A stretch of 64,000 nt of DNA from Micromonospora alfalfae (GTDB lineage: Bacteria; Actinomycetota; Actinomycetes; Mycobacteriales; Micromonosporaceae), in contig NZ_JAKKFH010000023.1 in the NCBI RefSeq assembly GCF_022230925.1, positions 1 through 64,000 of the forward strand, given 5' to 3'. Below the pieces are notes generated by a model. The model saw only the letters and a list, made by a program, of their open reading frames with translations. It was not told the origin of the DNA and did no database searches. A program made the translations under genes and the position numbers. This document shows positions 32,168-40,437 of the stretch, in pieces. How positions within the stretch are numbered: position 1 is the first letter of the stretch; the number at the start of each line of letters is the position of its first letter.

Positions 32168-33679
32168 ATGCCCCCGACATCGACAGTCGACCGACCCAGC
32201 AACGTCTCCGAAGCCCTGGCCCGAGGCCGCCTCGGCATCCCCTCGGTGATCTTCTTCGTCCTCTCCGCCGCCGCGCCGCTGACAGTGGTGGCCGGCGTCG
32301 TCACCACCGGCTACGGCGTCATCGGGGTGACCGGCATCCCCCTGGCGTTCCTGCTGATCGCCGCGGTGCTCGCGCTCTTCTCGGTGGGTTACGTGGCGAT
32401 GTCCCGCCGGGTGGAGAACGCCGGCGCCTTCTACGCCTACGTCTCTCGCGGCCTCGGCCGACCGGCCGGCGTGGGCGCCGCCTGGGTCGCGCTGATCGCG
32501 TACAACGCGCTGCAGGTCGGGCTGTACGGCACCATCGGCGTGGCGGCCGAGCCGGTGCTCGACCGGCTCTTCGGCGGGCACCCGCACTGGAGCGTCGTGG
32601 CCCTGGTGGCGTGGGCGTTGGTCGGCCTGCTCGGCCTGCTCCGGGTCGACCTCAACGGCATGGTCCTGGCCGCGCTGCTGGTCGCCGAGATCGTGGTGGT
32701 CCTCGTCTTCGACCTGGGACAGCTCGGCAACCCGGCCGAGGGTGGGGTCAGCTTCGCCCCGTTCTCACCGGACAACCTCTTCGTGCCGGGTGTCGGCGCG
32801 GTGCTGGTGCTCGCCGTCCTCGGCTTCGTCGGCTTCGAGTCGGCGGTGGTCTTCAGCGAGGAGAGCAAGGACCCGAAGCGCACCGTGCCGCTGGCCACCT
32901 ACCTCTCGGTGGCGATCATCGCCGGGCTGTACGCGTTGTCGTCCTGGACCATGACCGTCGCGGTCGGGCAGGACCAGATCGTCGCCGAGGCCGGCGAGCA
33001 GAGCGTCGGGCTCATCTTCAACCTGGCCGCCGCGCACCTCGGCGACACCGCTGTCACCATCGGGCAGGTGCTCTTCCTGACCTCGGTGCTCGCCGCGATG
33101 ATCTCGTTCCACAACACCACGGCCCGTTACACCTTCGCCCTCGGTCGGGAACGGGTGCTGCCAGCGGTGTTCGGGCAGACCTCGGCTCGTACCGGAGCGC
33201 CGCGGGCCGCCTCGGTGGCGCAGAGCGTCCTCGGACTGCTGGTCATCCTGCTGTACGCGATCAACGGCTGGGATCCGGTGGTCCAGCTCTTCTTCTGGGT
33301 CGGCACCACCGGCGGCTTCGGTGTCCTGCTGCTGATCGCCACCACCTCGGTGGCGGTGATCGCCTACTTCGCCCGCTCCGCCGGGGGCGAGAACCTCTGG
33401 CGACGGGCCATCGCGCCCGGCCTGGCAACCATCGCGCTCTTCGTGATCATCTGGTTGGCCGTGTCGAACTTCGCCAACCTGCTCGGCGTCGCGCCGGACT
33501 CGACGCTGCGCTGGGCGCTGCCCGCCGCGTACCCGGTGGCGGCCCTGCTGGGCATCGGCTGGGCCCTGCTGCTGCGCAGCAACCGCCCGGACACGTACGC
33601 CCGGATCGGTCTGGGGGCGGCGAGCGCCACGGCCGCCGTCAAGCCGGACGCGCCGGCCGCCGTGGAGGTGACCCGATGA
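32168..33679 (+). CDS. APC-family amino acid permease
   Basis: 503 aa with about 12 membrane helices. The first helix region IPSVIFFVLSAAAPLTVVAG and the helix 6 region VGFESAVVFSEESKDPKRTVP are typical of the amino acid-polyamine-organocation family; SRGLGRPAG follows helix 3. It imports an amino acid or amine, identity unknown. GGAG lies 7 nt upstream of the ATG. Its stop overlaps the next ATG (ATGA), so it is translationally coupled to the acetyltransferase. Confidence 0.9.
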   Translation: MPPTSTVDRPSNVSEALARGRLGIPSVIFFVLSAAAPLTVVAGVVTTGYGVIGVTGIPLAFLLIAAVLALFSVGYVAMSRRVENAGAFYAYVSRGLGRPAGVGAAWVALIAYNALQVGLYGTIGVAAEPVLDRLFGGHPHWSVVALVAWALVGLLGLLRVDLNGMVLAALLVAEIVVVLVFDLGQLGNPAEGGVSFAPFSPDNLFVPGVGAVLVLAVLGFVGFESAVVFSEESKDPKRTVPLATYLSVAIIAGLYALSSWTMTVAVGQDQIVAEAGEQSVGLIFNLAAAHLGDTAVTIGQVLFLTSVLAAMISFHNTTARYTFALGRERVLPAVFGQTSARTGAPRAASVAQSVLGLLVILLYAINGWDPVVQLFFWVGTTGGFGVLLLIATTSVAVIAYFARSAGGENLWRRAIAPGLATIALFVIIWLAVSNFANLLGVAPDSTLRWALPAAYPVAALLGIGWALLLRSNRPDTYARIGLGAASATAAVKPDAPAAVEVTR

Positions 33680-34266
33680 GCGTGGTCATCGAGCAACTCG
33701 GGCCGGAGGAGACCACGCTCGTGGCGGGTCGGATCGCCGAGGCGTTCACCGTCCTGGAGGTGACCTACTGGCTGGTGCCCGACCCGAGCAAGCGGGAGGC
33801 GGTACTGGCCGGCGACTTCGAGATCCTGGTCGGGCACGCGATGCGGCACGGCATCGTCCACGCCACAGCGGACCGGGCCTCGGTCGCGGTGTGGTTTCCG
33901 TCGGTCGGTGAGCCGGCGCCGCCGCCGGCGGACTACGACGCCCGACTGGCCGCCGCCTGCGGTGAGTGGACCGACCGGTTCCAGCACCTCGACGAGCTGT
34001 TCGCGGCGCACCACCCGCATCCGGATCACCACCACCTCGCGTTCCTGGCGACCCGGCCCGACCGGCAGGGGCAGGGATTGGGAAGCGCGCTGATGCGCCA
34101 CCACCACGCCTGGCTGGACGCCAACGGAATGCCGGCGTACCTGGAGGCGAGCAGCCCGCGCAGCCGGGACCTGTACGCGAAGCACGGCTACCTGGCCGGC
34201 GAGCCGTTCCGGGTGCCTGACGGCACGCCGTTCTGGCCGATGTGGCGCGAGCCCGTCGGGCACTGA
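33676..34266 (+). CDS. GNAT-family N-acetyltransferase
   Basis: 196 aa. The acetyl-CoA loop is LATRPDRQGQGLGSALM, followed by LEASSPRSRDLYAKHGYLAG, which is the GNAT C-terminal half. The middle part is His-rich (AAHHPHPDHHHLAF). It overlaps the permease by 4 nt, which suggests the acetyltransferase modifies the transported compound (inference). A strong hairpin follows 71 nt later. Confidence 0.87.
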   Translation: MSVVIEQLGPEETTLVAGRIAEAFTVLEVTYWLVPDPSKREAVLAGDFEILVGHAMRHGIVHATADRASVAVWFPSVGEPAPPPADYDARLAAACGEWTDRFQHLDELFAAHHPHPDHHHLAFLATRPDRQGQGLGSALMRHHHAWLDANGMPAYLEASSPRSRDLYAKHGYLAGEPFRVPDGTPFWPMWREPVGH

Positions 34267-34337
34267 GTCGGTCAGGTCGACGCGAGCAGCACATCCTGTG
34301 GTCGCACTGTAACGCTCGCGTGACAGCACGGACAGAG

Positions 34338-34370
34338 GGAAGGGCCGGGTCCACGGACCCGGCCCTTTCC
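34338..34370. terminator. Bidirectional terminator between GNAT and sigma factor genes
   Basis: GGAAGGGCCGGGTCC pairs with GGACCCGGCCCTTTCC around a 3-nt loop, between two convergent stop codons. Confidence 0.85.
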
Positions 34371-34381
34371 TCGTCGAACTG

Positions 34382-35206
34382 TCAGTACGTGCCGTCGAGC
34401 TGGCCGCGCAGCTTGGTCAGCGCCCGGGTCAGCAGCCGCGAGACGTGCATCTGCGAGACACCGATCTGGTCGGCGATCTGCGACTGGGTCAGGTTGCCGT
34501 AGAAGCGCAGCGTGAGGATCTTCTGCTCGCGCTCGTCGAGGGTGGCCAGCGCCGGGCCGAGGGCCACGCGCAGCTCAGCCAGCTCGAACTCGCTGTCCTC
34601 GCCGCCGAGCATGTCGCCCAGCTCGGTGGCGCGCTCGCCGTCGCCGGTCGGGGTGGACAGCGACACCGCGTTGTACGCGCGGGCGCCTTCCAGGCCCTCC
34701 AGCACCTCTTCCTCGGTGAGCTTGAGGTGCGCGGCGATGTCGGCGACCGTCGGCGAGCGGCCGAGGGTCTGCAGCAGCGAGCTGTTGGCGTCGGAGATGG
34801 CCAGCCGCAGCTCCTGGAGCCGGCGGGGCACCCGGATGTCCCAGGTGCGGTCCCGGAAGTGCCGCTTGAGCTCGCCGATGATGGTGGGGATCGCGTAACC
34901 GGCGAAGTCGACACCGCGCTCGGGGTCGAACTTGTCGATGGCCTTGATCAGGCCGATCGCGGCGGTCTGCGCCAGGTCGTCGTTCGGCTCGCCGCGCCCG
35001 CTGTAGCGGTGGGCCAGGTGGTTGGCGAGCGGCAGCCAGGCCTCGATCGCCCGGTCCCGCAGGGCGGCGCGCGACGGGTGGTTGGCGGGCAGCGCCGCCA
35101 TCGCGTTGAGCAGGTCGGCGGCGCTGTCGGTGAGGGCGCGCGGGTCAAGCTTGGTGGTGGCCTTGACGGGGGCGCTCGGCTGCTCGGTGATCGTTGGCGC
35201 GGTCAT
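34382..35206 (-). CDS. SigB/SigF-family RNA polymerase sigma factor
   Basis: 274 aa group 3 sigma-70. Region 2 contains NDDLAQTAAIGLIKAIDKFD and RGVDFAGYAIPTIIGELK. Region 3 follows from VPRRLQELRLAI, and region 4 (EQKILTLRFYGNLTQSQIA, then QMHVSRLLTRAL) ends the protein. This is the family that reads GNNT-N15-GGGTA promoters, several of which occur in this window. The ATG at 35206 has GGGAGGA 6 nt upstream. No anti-sigma gene is adjacent, so control may come through PP2C/RsbW-like proteins elsewhere. I could not find its own-type promoter close upstream. Confidence 0.93.
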   Translation of the reverse strand: MTAPTITEQPSAPVKATTKLDPRALTDSAADLLNAMAALPANHPSRAALRDRAIEAWLPLANHLAHRYSGRGEPNDDLAQTAAIGLIKAIDKFDPERGVDFAGYAIPTIIGELKRHFRDRTWDIRVPRRLQELRLAISDANSSLLQTLGRSPTVADIAAHLKLTEEEVLEGLEGARAYNAVSLSTPTGDGERATELGDMLGGEDSEFELAELRVALGPALATLDEREQKILTLRFYGNLTQSQIADQIGVSQMHVSRLLTRALTKLRGQLDGTY

Positions 35207-35526
35207 GGGTGGTCCTCCCTGCACCTCGTCCGCTGACAAAAAAGACGTGACGCTTTGGTTTAGCTTCCAATAGGCCGTTCGGGAGTCACCTTAACCTGAT
35301 CGTCTCCTAGAAATCTAGCCGAAAGGTTGATGTACTTAAGGTGTGTTGAGCAACAAAAAGGGCAAGTGGGGCGGAAGTTCGGGTGGTTGTGAGGATCCTT
35401 ACCCGTCGTTCCCGCTGCGGGTTCGCTGCCCGGTCGGTCCGGCCGGTCCGGCCGATCGGCCCACGGGTCGCGTCGAGTGGTCAACATGAAATCCGACAAG
35501 TCGGCAGGAGTGTCGACTATCCGTCC
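35207..35526. other. AT-rich divergent intergenic region upstream of the sigma factor gene
   Basis: No gene is visible. The segment 35235-35360 is unusually AT-rich for this genome, with AAAAAAG, a small CTAGAAATCTAG palindrome and a CAACAAAAAGG run. This suits promoters and regulator binding. A GGGTAA on the minus strand near 35407-35412 lacks a good -35 partner. Confidence 0.5.
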
Positions 35527-35556
35527 TTGTCCCGCTGGTGGGACCGGCCGTAGCGT
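35527..35556 (+). promoter_or_regulatory. Housekeeping-type promoter of the gene at 35586
   Basis: TTGTCC (35527-35532) and TAGCGT (35551-35556) are 18 nt apart. The expected start is about 22 nt before the GTG. Confidence 0.5.
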
Positions 35557-35585
35557 CGCGTGTACACACCCGGTTCGGAGGCACC

Positions 35586-36335
35586 GTGCTCGATCCAGCC
35601 GCTCCCCAGCTTGTCGTGAACAGCCGCACCCTCTACTTCAGCTGGCTGCCGGCGGATCCCGACGCGGTCGCCGCGCTCGTCCCACCCGGGCTCTGCCCCC
35701 GCCCCGACCGGCAGGTCTTCCTCAACCAGTACATCGTCGACGACGAGACACAGACCTCCGGCTTCGGCGCGTACTCGCTGACCTACCTCGGCGTCTCGCT
35801 GCTGGGCGTCGATGCGCCGGGCGGCCTCAACGCCGGTGGCTGGTGGACCCACTACGTGGCCTCCACCCGGCGGGTCCGCGAGTACGCCCTCGCCCGCGGC
35901 GCCCCGGTGCTCGCCGGGCGCACCCGGATCGACGTGAACGGCGAGGACCTGCTCTCCGAGACGGAGATCGACGGCACGCCGTTGATCCGAGCGCGGTGTC
36001 GGGTGGGCGAGACCGGGCACGTGATCAGCAGTGGCCACCACCGCTACTTCACCCGGCGCGACGGCCAGTTGCTCAGCTCGGCCTACCCGTTCGTCGCCGA
36101 GCCGGTCGCCCCGTTCGAGATCGAGTCGGTGGAGTTCCTCCAGCGCGGCCACCCGATGTACGCGCTGCGCCCGGCCAACCCGCTGACCATCGGCTTCGGC
36201 TACTACTCACCGCGCTCGTCGTTCGCCTACCCCGGCGGGTTGAACGTGCACGCGGTCGCCGCTCCTGAGCCGGCCCGATCGCTTCACCAGGTGCCGGCCA
36301 GCCTCGCCCGCAGCGGCCTGCCGTCCGGGTCGTAG
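35586..36335 (+). CDS. Acetoacetate decarboxylase-fold-like protein, function unknown
   Basis: 249 aa. The start VVNSRTLYFSWLPADPDAV and the blocks LVPPGLCPRPDRQVFLNQY, GFGAYSLTYLGV and GGWWTHYVASTRRVREYA resemble proteins with an acetoacetate-decarboxylase-like fold, but I cannot point to the Schiff-base lysine. No signal peptide. GGAGG lies 4 nt upstream of the GTG. The last 52 nt overlap the 3' end of the phospholipase D-like gene on the other strand, which is unusual in this window. Possible role: binding or converting a small keto-acid (weak inference). Confidence 0.65.
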   Translation: MLDPAAPQLVVNSRTLYFSWLPADPDAVAALVPPGLCPRPDRQVFLNQYIVDDETQTSGFGAYSLTYLGVSLLGVDAPGGLNAGGWWTHYVASTRRVREYALARGAPVLAGRTRIDVNGEDLLSETEIDGTPLIRARCRVGETGHVISSGHHRYFTRRDGQLLSSAYPFVAEPVAPFEIESVEFLQRGHPMYALRPANPLTIGFGYYSPRSSFAYPGGLNVHAVAAPEPARSLHQVPASLARSGLPSGS

Positions 36336-37873
36336 ACCAGCCGGTACATGGGCAGCGCCCAGGCCCTGGTGTACCACGGAAGCCGTTCGGGGCGGTGCGG
36401 GCGCAGTCGCCCCGGCGGCCGTTGCCCCACCTGGCCGTCGTCGTACCACCGCTGTAGCGCGTCGGCGGCGGCCGTGACGGCCGCGACGGCGTCCGCCGGG
36501 TCCAGCAGGTCGGCGTCGTCAGCGCCGTCCGGGTCGCGGTCCAGGTGCTCGCGCCACAGCCGCAGTCGCAGGTCCCGGGCGAAGCTGCGCGCGCCGTCGC
36601 CCCGTCCGGTGGGGTCGGCGGGCTCCCGCTGGTCCAGGGTCTCGTCGAGGACGGCGCAGGACAACTCGCTGTCGTGAGTCCAGGACCGCCGGTTGAAGTT
36701 GTCGCTGCCCACGCTGGCCCAGACGTCGTCGACGACACAGACCTTCGCGTGCACGTAGACCGGGTCGCCGGCGTGGTTCTCCACGTCGAACACGTGCACC
36801 CGGTCCGGTGCGGCCCGCTCACACAGTGACAGCGCCTGCTCGCGCCCGACCATGTTCGGCGGCAGTGCCAGCTTGCCGTCCACGTCCGGGTGGCGGGGGA
36901 CGACGGCGATCAGGTGCAGGTCCGGGTTGTCCCGCAGCGCGTGCGCGAACAGGTCCGCGACCTCGGCCGACCAGAGGTACTGGTCCTCCAGGTAGATCAG
37001 TTGGCGGGCTCGGCGCACCGCCTTCGTGTAACCCCGGGCCACTGTCCGCTCTCCGTCCGGTGCGAACGAGTAGCGCGGGCGGACGGCGGGGTAGGTGCGC
37101 AGCACCTGGATCTGGTGCGGACCGCAGGGCGGCGGATCGGCCGGCTGTTCGGGCAGCGGGTCGGGGCGCAGGTCCGAGCCGCGCAGCCGGTCCCGCAGGT
37201 AGGCCACCGGGTTCTCCGAGTCCAGCGGCATCGGGTCGGTCCAGCGTTCCCGGAACACGGTGTCCAACGCACCGACCACCGGACCGCGCACCGCGAGCTG
37301 CACGTCGTGCCAGGGCGGGTTGGGTCCGTACCGGGGGGACATCTGCACCGGTTGCGGGTCACCGTGGTGCGCGGCGTCGTCGCGGCGGCTGTGGCACAGG
37401 TCGATCCCGCCGGCGAAGGCGACGTCCCGCTCGGGCGCGCCCAGGTGTCGCAGCACCACGAGCTTCTGATGGTGCGAGCCGCCGCGCCGGACGCGTTGGT
37501 CAAGCAGCACCTCGCCACCGGCGGCCGAGATCGTCTCGCTGAGGTCGCGGTTCTCCGCCTCGCTGTACGCCAGGACGTCGAGGTGCGAGCGCCAGATCAA
37601 CCCCTTCACCACCACACCGCGCTGCGCGGCCTGGGCGAAGAGTTGGGCAACTGTCGGACCGTCCGGGCGCAGTCGCTGGTCCGGGTCACCCCGCCAGTCG
37701 GTGAAGAACAGGTGGTCGCCAGGGGCCAGGGCCTCGACTTCGTCGACCAGTCGGTCGAAGTACGCGGCACCGTGAATCAACGGCTCGGCGAGGTTTCCCG
37801 TCGTCCATACGGGTATGCCAGAGACCGGGTTGGCGCGTTCCTCAGCGGTGAGAAACCAGTCCTGCAACGGCAC
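36284..37873 (-). CDS. Phospholipase D-like (HKD) protein
   Basis: 529 aa with two PLD domains. The first site is GGSHHQKLVVLRH followed by FAGGIDLCHSR, where the usual Asp after the His-x-Lys is not at its normal place. The second is complete: YVHAKVCVVDDVWASVGSDNFNRRS. It has no signal peptide, and FFTDWRGDPDQRL precedes the first domain. Likely a phosphodiesterase or phosphatidyltransferase; the lipid substrate is unknown. The GTG at 37873 gives a sensible N-terminus with a G-rich Shine-Dalgarno; upstream in-frame sequence overlaps another gene and is low complexity. Confidence 0.8.
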   Translation of the reverse strand: MPLQDWFLTAEERANPVSGIPVWTTGNLAEPLIHGAAYFDRLVDEVEALAPGDHLFFTDWRGDPDQRLRPDGPTVAQLFAQAAQRGVVVKGLIWRSHLDVLAYSEAENRDLSETISAAGGEVLLDQRVRRGGSHHQKLVVLRHLGAPERDVAFAGGIDLCHSRRDDAAHHGDPQPVQMSPRYGPNPPWHDVQLAVRGPVVGALDTVFRERWTDPMPLDSENPVAYLRDRLRGSDLRPDPLPEQPADPPPCGPHQIQVLRTYPAVRPRYSFAPDGERTVARGYTKAVRRARQLIYLEDQYLWSAEVADLFAHALRDNPDLHLIAVVPRHPDVDGKLALPPNMVGREQALSLCERAAPDRVHVFDVENHAGDPVYVHAKVCVVDDVWASVGSDNFNRRSWTHDSELSCAVLDETLDQREPADPTGRGDGARSFARDLRLRLWREHLDRDPDGADDADLLDPADAVAAVTAAADALQRWYDDGQVGQRPPGRLRPHRPERLPWYTRAWALPMYRLVYDPDGRPLRARLAGTW

Positions 37874-38007
37874 CGTCCAGCCCCCCTGGAGGTCGGCAAC
37901 GTCCTCACGGTAGGACCCCCGACGCGGGTCCGCACGCCAGGCCCCCTGACCGGTGACCTGGCCAACGCAGACGGAAGCGACGCGACAACAGCCGAGGAGG
38001 CCACACA

Positions 38008-38136
38008 ATGCCCCGCGACACGACGAATCCCGTGACCGAGAACCGCGAGCCGGCGGTGGAGAGCGAACGGGGTGCGCTGGTAGCGGTGTTGGTGATGGTG
38101 ATTCTGGGCGTCGCCGGGATTTTTGCGGTCTCCTGA
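38008..38136 (+). CDS. Small single-pass membrane protein, 42 aa
   Basis: GAGGAGG lies 7 nt upstream of the ATG. The product has a polar start (MPRDTTNPVTENREPAVESE), then one hydrophobic helix (ALVAVLVMVILGVAGIFAV) to the end. No named family is recognised. A 12-bp hairpin follows its stop at 38140-38180. The ribosome site and terminator make a real gene likely despite its length. Confidence 0.7.
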   Translation: MPRDTTNPVTENREPAVESERGALVAVLVMVILGVAGIFAVS

Positions 38137-38139
38137 GGC

Positions 38140-38180
38140 GGCGCCGACGCCACCGGGGGTGAACCGGAGGCGTCGGCGCC
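38140..38180. terminator. Hairpin after the 42-aa gene
   Basis: GGCGCCGACGCC pairs with GGCGTCGGCGCC across a 17-nt loop. It can serve the small gene (+) and the pirin gene (-). Confidence 0.7.
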
Positions 38181-38204
38181 GAACTCAACTACTGCCGACA
38201 GTGG

Positions 38205-39191
38205 TCAGGGCCGGGCGCCCTGGCCGCCGGTGTGCGGGAGCCGCTCGGTGGGGATCACGCCGAGACGGCCGGCCTGGAAGTCCTCGAACGCCTTGAGCAG
38301 CTCGTCCCGGGTGTTCATCACGAACGGGCCGTACTGCGCCACCGGCTCCCTGATCGGCTGACCACCCATGATGTAGAGGTCCAGTGCCGGGGTGTTGCTG
38401 TCCTGCACGGTGTCGGCGCTGAACCGCAGCGCGTCACCCGGGCCGTGCACCGCGAGCTGGCCGGTACGCACCGGCCGCCGGTCGGCGCCGACCGTGCCGC
38501 GACCGCCCAGCACGTACACCAGGGCGTTGAAGTCGGGCCGCCAGGGCAGGTCGACCTGCGCGCCCGGTTGCACAGTGACGTGCGTGATGGTGATCGGGGT
38601 GAAGGTCGAACCCGGGCCGCGGTGCCCGGCGACCTCGCCGGCGATGACCCGGATCAGCGCGCCGCCGTCGGGCGTGGTGAGCAGCGCCGACTCCCGACCC
38701 CGGATGTCCTGGTAGCGGGGCGGGTTCATCTTGGCCGAGCGGGGCAGGTTGACCCACAGCTGGGTGCCGTGGAAGAGCCCGCCGCTCATCACCAGGTGCT
38801 CCGGCGGCGCCTCGATGTGCAGCAGGCCGCTGCCTGCCGTCATCCACTGGGTGTCACCGTCGGTGATGGTGCCGCCCCCGCCGTTGGAGTCCTGGTGGTC
38901 GAAGACGCCGTCGATGATGTAGGTGACGGTCTCGAAGCCGCGGTGCGGGTGCCACGGAGTGCCCTTGGGCTCGCCCGGCGCGTAGTCCACCTCGCCCATC
39001 TGGTCGAGGTGGATGAACGGGTCCAGGTCGGTGGTCGACACCCCGGCGAAGGCGCGACGGACCGGGAAGCCCTCACCCTCGAAGCCGCTGGGCGCCGTGG
39101 TCACCGTGCGGACCGGGCGGATCGTGGTGGTTTCGTCGAGCTGGGGCAGGCGGGGCAGGACGAGAACGTTGTCGACGGTGATCGCGGGCAT
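38205..39191 (-). CDS. Pirin family protein
   Basis: 328 aa bicupin. The N-terminal cupin holds the metal site PWHPHRGFETVTYII, with further ligands in GSGLLHIEAPPEH. The C-terminal cupin (GALIRVIAGEVAGHRGPG to the end) lacks clear metal ligands. Pirins bind iron; some oxidise quercetin and others regulate, so the exact role is open. It starts 10 nt after a MarR gene and is therefore second in a MarR-pirin operon, a layout that fits a redox or phenolic response. Confidence 0.9.
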   Translation of the reverse strand: MPAITVDNVLVLPRLPQLDETTTIRPVRTVTTAPSGFEGEGFPVRRAFAGVSTTDLDPFIHLDQMGEVDYAPGEPKGTPWHPHRGFETVTYIIDGVFDHQDSNGGGGTITDGDTQWMTAGSGLLHIEAPPEHLVMSGGLFHGTQLWVNLPRSAKMNPPRYQDIRGRESALLTTPDGGALIRVIAGEVAGHRGPGSTFTPITITHVTVQPGAQVDLPWRPDFNALVYVLGGRGTVGADRRPVRTGQLAVHGPGDALRFSADTVQDSNTPALDLYIMGGQPIREPVAQYGPFVMNTRDELLKAFEDFQAGRLGVIPTERLPHTGGQGARP

Positions 39192-39201
39192 GTCGAGGCT
39201 C

Positions 39202-39684
39202 CTAGCGTGAGGCGGGGGTGGTCGAGCTGGCCCGCGATGCCCGCAGGCGCTCGCCGAGCCGGTCGAAGACCCGGGTGAGGCAGGCGACCTCGGCATCGTC
39301 GAGGTCGTCCATGAGATGGGTACGCACCGACGCCAGATGGTGGGGTGCGGCTTCCCGCAGGGCGAGCAGCCCGGCGGCGGTGAGCACCGCCTCGCTGCCG
39401 CGCCGGTCGTCCGGGCAGGGCTCCTTGCTGACCAGGCCACGACGTTGCATGGAGGAGACCTGGTAGGTGAGGCGGCTGGGCGAAAAGATCAACCGGCTGG
39501 CCAGCTCGCCCATCCGTAGCCGCTGCCCGGGTGCCTCGGAGAGCAGGACCAGCACGTGGTAGTCGGGGAAGCTGAGGTCGCTGTCGACCCGTAGATCCTC
39601 TTCCAACTGGGTGTAGAGACGCTGGCTGGCCTCGATGTAGGCGCGCCAGGCGGCCTCTCGGGTGCTGTCCAGGCTCTCGGTCAT
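39202..39684 (-). CDS. MarR-family transcriptional regulator
   Basis: 160 aa. The winged helix is visible in LRMGELASRLIFSPSRLTYQVSSMQRRG followed by VSKEPCPDDRRGSEAVLT, with LSFPDYHVLVLL before it. It probably represses its own operon with pirin and responds to a phenolic or oxidant ligand. The ATG at 39684 is preferred because TACCGT lies 7 nt upstream (leaderless type); a GTG two codons earlier (39690) is an alternative. An AT-rich near-palindrome lies 19-34 nt upstream. Confidence 0.88.
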   Translation of the reverse strand: MTESLDSTREAAWRAYIEASQRLYTQLEEDLRVDSDLSFPDYHVLVLLSEAPGQRLRMGELASRLIFSPSRLTYQVSSMQRRGLVSKEPCPDDRRGSEAVLTAAGLLALREAAPHHLASVRTHLMDDLDDAEVACLTRVFDRLGERLRASRASSTTPASR

Positions 39685-39702
39685 GTCCACGACGGTAGCA
39701 CT

Positions 39703-39718
39703 ACTTTAAAATTTAAGT
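39703..39718. promoter_or_regulatory. AT-rich near-palindrome, candidate MarR operator
   Basis: ACTTTAAAATTTAAGT stands out in a GC-rich context, immediately upstream of the -10 of the MarR-pirin operon and 125 nt from the divergent acetyltransferase. MarR sites are typically 16-20 bp AT-rich dyads. Confidence 0.6.
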
Positions 39719-39842
39719 AACAGCGTTGAGCGTTGTCTGGGTCACTTTCCCGCGCCCTCGCCAATGAGATCGTGCAGCTTTGAAGGAAACCGGCGTTAAT
39801 CCGGCGGCGCGTAGGCCGCAGGTTGTGCCAGACTCCGGCCTC

Positions 39843-40376
39843 GTGGAACACGTGGAACTCTCCGCCGCCGACCTGCTGCTGCGCCCCTGGCGGGATGAGG
39901 ACGCCCCGGCGGTGCGCGACGCGCTCCGGGACCCGGCGATCGCCCAGTGGAACCCGCAGGGTGGCGACCCGATCGACGACGAGGTCGCGCTGCTCTGGGT
40001 GCGTCGCCGGGCCGACTGGTCCACGGGTGGTCATGCCTCGATGGCGGTCACCGCGGCTGCCGACGGCGAACTGCTCGGCTCGGTGTCGCTGCACCGCATC
40101 CACGACGGCGACGCGTCCATCGGCTACTGGACGGTTCCCGCGGCGCGGGGGCGTCGGGTGGCGGTCCGCGCCGTCGTCCGGCTCACCGAGTGGGCGTTCG
40201 CGGATCTCGGACTGCACCGGGTGGAGCTGTGTCACGCGGTGGCCAACCCGGCGTCCTGCCGGGTCGCCGACCGCGCCGGCTACCCGGCCGAGGGCACGCT
40301 GCGCGAGTCGTACCGGTACGGCGACGGCCGCCGCTACGACGAGCACCTGCACGCCCGCCTGGCCACCGACCGCTAG
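39843..40376 (+). CDS. GNAT-family acetyltransferase (RimJ/RimL-like)
   Basis: 177 aa. It begins VELSAADLLLRPWRDEDAPAV and contains SIGYWTVPAARGRRVAVRAVV (acetyl-CoA loop), FADLGLHRVELCHAVANPAS and ADRAGYPAEGTLRE, the classic RimJ/RimL-type ending. It acetylates protein N-termini or small amines. The GTG at 39843 starts the conserved part; a TTG at 39780 would add 21 residues without support. A terminator hairpin follows. Confidence 0.85.
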   Translation: MEHVELSAADLLLRPWRDEDAPAVRDALRDPAIAQWNPQGGDPIDDEVALLWVRRRADWSTGGHASMAVTAAADGELLGSVSLHRIHDGDASIGYWTVPAARGRRVAVRAVVRLTEWAFADLGLHRVELCHAVANPASCRVADRAGYPAEGTLRESYRYGDGRRYDEHLHARLATDR

Positions 40377-40387
40377 CCGGAGGCGGA

Positions 40388-40415
40388 CCGGGGCCCGCAC
40401 ACGCTCGGGCCCCGG
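40388..40415. terminator. Bidirectional terminator between GNAT and FBP-domain genes
   Basis: A perfect 10-bp stem CCGGGGCCCG/CGGGCCCCGG with an 8-nt loop lies between convergent stops. Confidence 0.8.
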
Positions 40416-40437
40416 CCGCACGGTTTGTCGCGAACCG

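Noticed and set aside
35255..35286. GGTTT followed by GGGAGT upstream of the sigma factor gene
   Set aside because: The spacer is 19 nt and the orientation points away from the sigma gene; it does not meet the promoter form.
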